64,000 bases of DNA. Origin: Taudactylus pleione. Its lineage: Eukaryota > Chordata > Amphibia > Anura > Myobatrachidae. A program made the translations under genes and the position numbers. Where the stretch lies: positions 4,315,501-4,379,500 of the forward strand of contig JAUIMM010000636.1 in the NCBI GenBank assembly GCA_031769625.1. The letters are read 5' to 3'. This document shows, in pieces, positions 58,272-64,000 of this stretch (its first letter is position 1; the number at the start of each line of letters is the position of its first letter). The notes under the pieces were generated by a model, which did no database searches, was not told the origin of the DNA, and saw only the letters and a list, made by a program, of their open reading frames with translations.

Positions 58272-58590
58272 ACAAGATTAAGGGGTATATTTACTAAAGG
58301 TCGATTTTAATTGATTTTGATCGAGTAAAAAACGATCAACATTGATATGTTTCTGTTGCTAAATCATACATTTACTAATACTTAAAAATCAAATAACAAA
58401 TGGTATGTTAATAAATGTGTGCCCCAGAAACACAAAATCGATTTTTGATCCATTTTCATCGGTTTTAAATCGATCCCAGTCGATTAAAATTGCCCAACAC
58501 GATTTTATAATGAAAAAAAAATCTATATTTTTTAAACACAACATTAACATTGATTTTTTTACTATATTGGTCATTGATAAATGAGACTAT
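58272..58590. mobile_element. Possible MITE with GGGGTATATTTACTAAAGG end
   Basis: The left end GGGGTATATTTACTAAAGG is typical of vertebrate Harbinger-like MITEs and is followed by repeated TCGATTTT and its complement. The right end is not clear. Confidence 0.45.
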
Positions 58591-58829
58591 TGATGTTTAG
58601 AACATCGTAATTATCGCAATGATTTCCTCATCAGATGCTCCTCTAAGTAGCTGCCAGGTACACACTGGGGGGGCTGAGGGGTGTTAATTTACATTTCCTC
58701 TGTGGCTACTCCTTTCTGCAGCCTCCGAGTGTGGGGTCCTGCTGTGCTGACCAATCAGCAGTGATCGGTAGCATGTCAGTCACTGGGGGACAGTGCAGGG
58801 ATGCTATTGGCAACTGCTGGGTGATTACC

Positions 58830-59275
58830 GACAGCGGCATCCCGATGGTTGGTATCCCGACAGGGGGAAGGTAAGTATACTTACCCTCCCCCCTTCCTCC
58901 CCTAACCCTCCCTTTTTGTAGCCTAAGCCTAACCCTCCCTGCCCTGCACCCTAACCCTCCCCGTTAGTGCCTAAACCTAAGTCTACCCCCTTCATGCCTA
59001 AACCTAACCCTCCCCCTTAGTGCCTAACCCTAACCCCCCTCAGTGGTGCCTAACACTCCCCCCTAGTGGTGCCTAACCCTAACCTCCCCCCAAATCTTAA
59101 CTCTAACCCCTTTACGCTCCCTAAACCTAACCCTCCCCCCGCGGCTAACGCTAATGGTGCCCCCGGACCTACCTCGTTCAGGACTGGCATCCTTCTGCGT
59201 TCTGGCGTTGGGATTAAGATAGGCGTCGGTATTTCAACGCCTATCTTAAGTCCCTTGTTGGGATATTATCTGCAG
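58830..59275. mobile_element. Repeat with CCTAACCCTCCCCC array, copy 3
   Basis: GGCATCCCGATGGTTGGTAT and GGGATTAAGATAGGCGTCGG sides enclose a run of TAGTGCCTAACCCTAACCC and CCTAACCCTCCCC words. An AGATAGGCGTCGGTAT/AACGCCTATCTTAAG hairpin lies near 59216-59250. The family is shared with 22380-22695 and 33001-33410. Confidence 0.6.
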
Positions 59276-59466
59276 TACTGTTTTTCATAATACCTGGTTT
59301 TCTGTATGAAGCTACCAACAATTGATCCTGAATGAGACTGTTAATAATTGTTGTCACATTCAAATCAAGGGGATCATTGTATCTAATGCGTTGTATCTAG
59401 TTGTCAGAGACAATACAAAATAACAATGATTTGTCACAGTTTTTTTTGTTAAACTGACCAACTATA

Positions 59467-59958
59467 GGGCCTCATTCAGACCTGCTCGCAAGCGGGTCGA
59501 TGTTGAGGCACTGTGCACGCGCCGTGCGTGCAAGCCCCGGAGCGAGTGAGAAATTCACTCGCTCTGGGGCTCGCTACAAATGGGGTGGCTGTTTATGTTG
59601 ATCGACAGCTCGCCCCGTTTTGTAGGCGGGGAGGTGGGGGTGGCTGGACAAACGGAGGCGTTCCTGAAGGAATGCCTACTGTTTGGGAGCAGCACCAATG
59701 ACATCTCCAGTGATGTCAATAGTGAGCTTCCGGCTCTATTAAAGCCGGAAGCTCACTGGGGCTTGCAGCAGACAAGACCCTACTGCAAGGGTCTCATCGC
59801 AAGCCCCGATGGTCGCGATGGTCGTGACCATCGCGACCATCACCTGGCCGCTCGCTAAAGCTGTGGGATGTCACCCACAGCTTAGCGAGCGGCCAGGAGG
59901 CCAGACACACAAAAAAAAAAACGCCCTTAAGACCAGCGAGCGGGTCTGAATCAGGGCC
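59467..59958. mobile_element. Family A MITE (CATTCAGACCTGCTCGC form)
   Basis: It starts GGGCCTCATTCAGACCTGC and ends GGTCTGAATCAGGGCC, with TSD ATA on both sides. Interior palindromes include GAGCTTCCGGCTC with its partner GAGCCGGAAGCTC-like arm, GATGGTCGCGATGGTCG with CGACCATCGCGACC, and GAAATTCACTCGCTC. Confidence 0.88.
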
Positions 59959-60238
59959 ATAGTGTAGTGTAATTTTTATTTGTGTGTAAAATGTACAAGT
60001 TTAGATTTATTGATTGTTGATTTATTGATTGTGAGTACTTCTTATGTAATATTTACATTCTGAACACAGTCAGTGGCAGGTCATCAATAGGGATACATCA
60101 TTGTATGCAGTAATATACTGCTTGCTATTTGCATATGATCATCTGCCCGGGCCAGGTACTGTACCAGAGCTTCCTTAAAAAATCATTTTCAATTTCCAGC
60201 AACTATTTTAGAACAAATGTCCAGTTAGTTGTAGGAAA

Positions 60239-60704
60239 AACACTAGTTTGCAGGAATCTATGACCTGCAAACAAGATTTGTTCTAGAGAACAGGATTGCC
60301 ACCTAGCAACAGCAGGTGAGGTTAGGCAGCAAGCCTCCCGAAAATGCTGAGACAGAGTAGAGTGAAAGAATTTTCACTTCCTCTGCCTGTATACAACACA
60401 AAACTGTTTGTACGTTGGAATCAGGACTGGACAGGTAACGACTGTTCCAAACTTTAGGCCAGGAATCTGGTGCAGGGCGGTAGGTTACTTCTGTTCCTTA
60501 TAGTGGCTGCTTGAGGCTTCTTTGGGTCCCTTGCTGCACCTTGAGGGATGATAAGGGTAAGGTTATTAGCACTCATGCAAGAATCTCCAAAGGAAACAAC
60601 AGACCTAGCAAAGGAGGAGGAAGAATGGTGGGTAGGGTGGGAGCTGTTGTCAGATGGCAATCCTGTTCCCTAGAACAAATCCAGTTTGCATGTCAACTAG
60701 TGTT
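60239..60704. repeat. Inverted repeat at the DIRS 3' side
   Basis: AACACTAGTTTGCAGG at 60239 onward is mirrored by AACTAGTGTT ending 60704, and TTCTAGAGAACAGGATTGCC by GGCAATCCTGTTCCCTAGAA at 60656 onward. Arm lengths are about 62 and 49 bases with gaps. The left arm has its own small hairpin (TTTGCAGG/CCTGCAAA). Confidence 0.65.
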
Positions 60705-61143
60705 CACAGGAATCTATGACCAAGCAACAGCAGGTGGGCAGACTACCACATACCTGGTGGTTGCTCTGAAAAACTCGGTCTTTTGGCCTCCAATAGTGTG
60801 TTGCAATGATACGGGCAGAGGCCTACCTTGCTGCTAGCATGATCAACTACAAAGGTATGCCTTTAGCTGCTGTTCTTGTCGCTGCTGCTCCCCATAGGGA
60901 ATGGGTCTTGAGGTGATCAGTATCTAAACCAGCTTCCCTCATGGAAGTCATGATCCATCCTCTAATAGTAGAGGATCTTGCTGGGCAAAATGGTTTTCTG
61001 CAAGTGAGGAAGAGCTGGGTGATATTGTCTCTTATTGGTATTGTCAGGGCCAAGTAAGATGATGAGCATGAAGCTATGCACAATATAGGTTCTGTAGTAT
61101 CATGTATTAAGTTGAATTCTACTATCGGGCTTTTGAACAACAA
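60700..61143 (-). pseudogene. DIRS tyrosine recombinase, C-terminal part, broken
   Basis: The peptide ITQLFLTCRKPFCPARSSTI, then WIMTSMREAGLDTDHLKTHS and LWGAAATRTAAKGIPL matches the catalytic core of DIRS tyrosine recombinases, which integrate a circular DNA intermediate. In relatives the box reads HSTRGAA (H-x-x-R); here it is HSLWGAA, so the second catalytic Arg is replaced by Trp. A stop follows GIPL, but the downstream sequence still encodes ATHYWRPK in another frame, the region of the Tyr nucleophile. The copy cannot be active. Confidence 0.8.
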
Positions 61144-61589
61144 CGTTTTTGTATGACCTTTAAGAATGATGTGTTACCCTGTAGGAATCTGTGGTAGCTG
61201 TGGGTCTGAGGTGTGCATGAGGGTTAGTTCAGCCCCTCTGGCTGCTATAGCTAGTAAGGATGCCAACTTGTGGGATGAAAGAGTAATGTCTGTTTCCCAA
61301 GAGGTTAGGAGAGAGAGGAAGGATTCTGTGTCCTAGGTATGGGAGTACTTGGGTTGTATATGCCTACAGAGGTAAATACCCCTCAACAAACGTAGGTACA
61401 GTTTGTTGTCTGTTAGGATTGGGATCATGATGGCTAAAGTAGAACCGTATGACTTTATGGTGGCTGATGCTAGGCCTGATTGTTATTTACAATACATCTA
61501 AAGCTAAATGGAGTAGAGAAGACTAGTCAGATAAGGATCCTTGGGACTGCCAGAGGTCAAACTCTTTAATTATCACCGAATACCTGGCT

Positions 61590-62629
61590 CTAGTTTGGGA
61601 TCTTAATTAAGCATTGATTAATTTTGTGGGGGAATGCTAAGACTGTATCTGTTAGCAACCTAGTAATGTTGCCATCCACATGCACTGGGAAAGTGTTTCC
61701 AGTTTGTCTGGAGTTCCCTGGAAGCAGTCCTTGGATAACCCCAGGGGGATCTTGGGTCCTATGCGTAGTTGGCTGATCAGAGGGAACCATACCCTGGATG
61801 GCCATACCAGATATACTACCACAATACGAGGTACTCAGTCCTCTCTGATTTTCTGTAAGACTTTCAGGAGGAGGGCAGGGGGAGGGAATGCATAAGGGCG
61901 AGACGGGTCTGTCCAAGGAAGGACATCGTATCCATTCTCCATACCCCTTTCGTCCATATTCTGGACATGAAACGTGGAACCTCAGCATTCATGGGGCTGG
62001 CAAAGAAGTCTATCTCTAGGTTCCCGAAGGTTTGGAGTATTTTAGGAAGACCTGGTTTCTCAATGCCGCAGATATAAGGGATATTCTTTCTCAGGACAGG
62101 GAGACTGCGAGTTCGTTGAGCTCTCCTGGGATGTAGGCTGCAATTAAGATTATGTCCCTTTGGACTGCCCAATCCCAGACCTCTAATGCTTCTTTGCATA
62201 GGAATATTGACTTGGTGCCCCCATTCTGTTTATATATGACACCGTGGTCATATTTTCCAAGCATAGCTTGATACAGACCCCTCTCGTGTGCTCGGGAACT
62301 AGGGCTTTTAGAGACAGTTTTGCTGCACGTAATTCTAGGACTACTTGCTTTCTTTGGGTGACCAGGTGCTCCTTACTGCTGTCTCTTGAGAAAAACCTCC
62401 CAAACCTTTTAGCGACACGTCTGTAGTAATTGTCATACAGGGTGTTGAGTCTAGAAGTGGGCGAGGAGGAGGTACAGGGAAACTGTTCCATTTGGACAGT
62501 TGTTTTTATTCTTCTGTAGAGAAAAATAGTGTCTGTCCAGGAATTGTGGGGATACAGCAGAATTCTTGAATTCTTAGGAGACCTTGCAGCTCTCTGCATA
62601 ACAGAGGCATATGTTGACATTGCAATCAT
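61590..62629 (-). pseudogene. DIRS RNase H region, broken
   Basis: VVLELRAAKLSLKALVPEHT, then GVCIKLCLENMTTVSYINRM (62629-62183 frame) and FGNLEIDFFASPMNAEVPRF (62199-61864 frame) are typical of DIRS RNase H, where family members read LDNMT and IDLFAS. The next part, SLTENQRGLSTSYCGSISGM (61988-61590 frame), continues the linker toward the recombinase. At least two frameshifts are needed to join them. CLENMT shows the usual Asp changed to Glu. Confidence 0.85.
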
Positions 62630-62751
62630 CTTCCCAATAATCCTTGCTAAGGAGTGGAGGGATAATCTGTGTTTCTGGTAAAATCTCTGTATGTATTACT
62701 TCGTATCTAGCCATTTTTCTAGTGGGACTGCCAGGAAGAAAGAATTGGTAT

Positions 62752-63957
62752 CTAGATCAAAACAGCGGAAGAGAGGCCAAACACCATAACTGTCCATTGA
62801 AATAAGGTGTCTCTCCAAAAAAATCTAAGGAGACGCCTGTGATTCAGATGAAAATATATGGAATGGAAAGCTTTATACAGAAACAGGACCTCATTCAGAG
62901 TCGGTCGTAAGCGGCCGCTCGGTCGTACGCCTAACAACCGCGAAACTGAAAAAGGAAACAATCGCACGGCCGGTCGGTCGCAACCAAAGTGACGCCCATA
63001 CGTGAACAATGCACCTCCTCTAGCTAGCGAGTGATAGCAGCTAGTGATCGAGTCAATCGCTGTCAGTCATTGTCAGTCGCTGTATGTTAATTTTCTTCTG
63101 ATGGTTGCGGCCGCTTGTGTTGTGTGCAAATGACACCAAAAATTAACAAAACAACGCATAGAATAAGCCATCCCCATGAAATATATTTATTCTTATTATT
63201 CGCTAATGCAAAAGCAGCTGAATCAATTGCAAGCCAATTAGCAGTGTTATTAGCTACATCAAACGATTATTAGCTGCTTGCATTGTGTGGCTCAAAATGG
63301 AAACATCACTCCTAACATCAGTATCATTCGATAGTATCGATTGTACTCTGGGGTTTGAGAGAGCATGTACCCAACCTCAAGCTATACGATCAGCCAAGCC
63401 TCGAACCTGCTCGCAGAGTGACGTTTTACTACTTCCGGCCTTCTATGTCGGTCGTAGCAGGTAATTTATGTACGCCCCTAAAATGCCATGAAAGCGGTGA
63501 GGAATGCCTGCGTTTTCAGACCACCACCCCCATCAACACCCACAAACGGCCTTTCATGTCAGTCAACTCTTGGAAGCCACTTTCTGCTCGTAAGCCGTAT
63601 GATCTACAGCATTTTGGATCGCAAGGTATCGCACGCACATGCGCACAACTAACCGTACGCATGCGTGGTTTGGAAACATCGGATACGTACGACCGAGCGG
63701 CCGCTTACGACCGACTCTGAATGAGGTCCACAGTCCCTTGTGAGGAAGTAAGGAATGTCTGGGATACCTTCCATGTGAAACTTCTTTGGTTTCAAATATC
63801 TGTTTAAAGCTTTGACGTTATGGATCCGTCTTGCTTTATTATGGGGAATAGGTGGCTGATCCAGCCTTTTATGGTCGGGTCTGCCAATTCTATTTTTCCC
63901 TGTTGGAGGGCTGTTGTTAGTACCTCGTCTAGCTGAGGGCTGCAATTCCTTAACCAA
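62752..63957 (-). pseudogene. DIRS reverse transcriptase, interrupted by a MITE
   Basis: Upstream of the MITE (minus strand) HNVKALNRYLKPKKFHMEGI matches the N-terminal RT motif 'NLKALN...KFxME'. Downstream of it, KAFHSIYFHLNHRRLLRFFW and FQWTVMVFGLSSAVLI match 'AYFHIPIHPxHRRFLRF...FGLSSAPLI'. The insertion at 62886-63729 lies between the two RT blocks. Confidence 0.85.
62886..63729. mobile_element. Family A-type MITE inserted in the DIRS RT, 844 bp
   Basis: It starts GGACCTCATTCAGAGTCGGT and ends ACTCTGAATGAGGTCC, with TSD ACA on both sides. The terminal inverted repeats are long: GTCGGTCGTAAGCGGCCGCT and its complement extend to at least 40 bp, with NotI-like GCGGCCGC cores. The interior includes AGTCGCTGTCAGTC-type short repeats at about 63050-63080. 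Confidence 0.93.
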
Positions 63958-64000
63958 GCAATATGACCCGCTTGGTGTGGAAAACGAATTAAAGGGAGGT

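Larger units (their letters stand above)
60229..64000 (-). mobile_element. DIRS-type tyrosine-recombinase retrotransposon, runs off window
   Basis: Minus-strand homologies appear in DIRS order: reverse transcriptase (63957 to about 62752), RNase H (62629-61590) and tyrosine recombinase (61143-60700). The frames are broken by stops and frameshifts, and the RT is interrupted by a family A MITE. The 5' part lies beyond 64000. Near the 3' end an inverted pair (60239-60300 and 60656-60704) may be part of the inverted terminal or internal complementary repeats that DIRS elements use for circular integration. Confidence 0.85.

Noticed and set aside
58890..59140. Interstitial telomere
   Set aside because: CCCTAA words are irregular and mixed with CCCCC and TAGTGCC words within a dispersed repeat family.

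Overview
This is repeat-dense vertebrate nuclear DNA. The mix of elements suggests a large amphibian genome, most likely a frog: a DIRS retrotransposon, Penelope-like elements with hammerhead-like motifs, an L1/Tx1-type LINE, Tc1 fossils, and very many non-autonomous hAT-like and PIF/Harbinger-like elements. The organism call is inference from repeat content. Nothing in the window looks bacterial or viral, and I see no operon, CRISPR array or tRNA.

The only host coding sequence I can support is one 102-bp exon at 2796-2897 (+). It encodes a teneurin (TENM) EGF-like repeat, has AG/GT splice borders and phase 1 at both ends. The next teneurin EGF exon is not seen, so the remaining ~61 kb is read as one very long intron.

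Layout. 1-2340: a hAT-type element cut by the window edge, then a dead Tc1 copy. 2796-2897: TENM exon. 3482-4421: 19-bp satellite. 5361-13742: a chain of hAT elements with 8-bp target-site duplications (TSDs), Harbinger-like MITEs and G-rich or TG-rich minisatellites. 13790-15873: an AT-rich satellite split by a hAT insertion with a perfect TSD. 17378-20020: MITEs, an 84-bp near-perfect inverted repeat and a 102-bp tandem repeat. 20986-22345: two Penelope-like tails facing each other across an AT microsatellite. 22380-36405: MITEs, a second Tc1 fossil and a chimeric MITE. 37105-39522: an antisense L1-like remnant interrupted by a MITE. 40201-42268: a 2.07-kb MITE carrying another MITE. 44602-46166: a possible LTR. 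51630-52975: 34-bp satellite. 54347-58162: a MITE with two later insertions. 60229-64000: an antisense DIRS element with recognisable recombinase, RNase H and reverse transcriptase pieces, interrupted by a MITE and running off the window.

The elements do not work together as a pathway. What they give is a readable order of insertions: many copies keep intact TSDs, so nesting and relative age can be read directly. Long reading frames in the tandem repeats (for example 234 aa at 11483 and 263 aa at 19238) are artefacts of repeats and are not annotated as genes.
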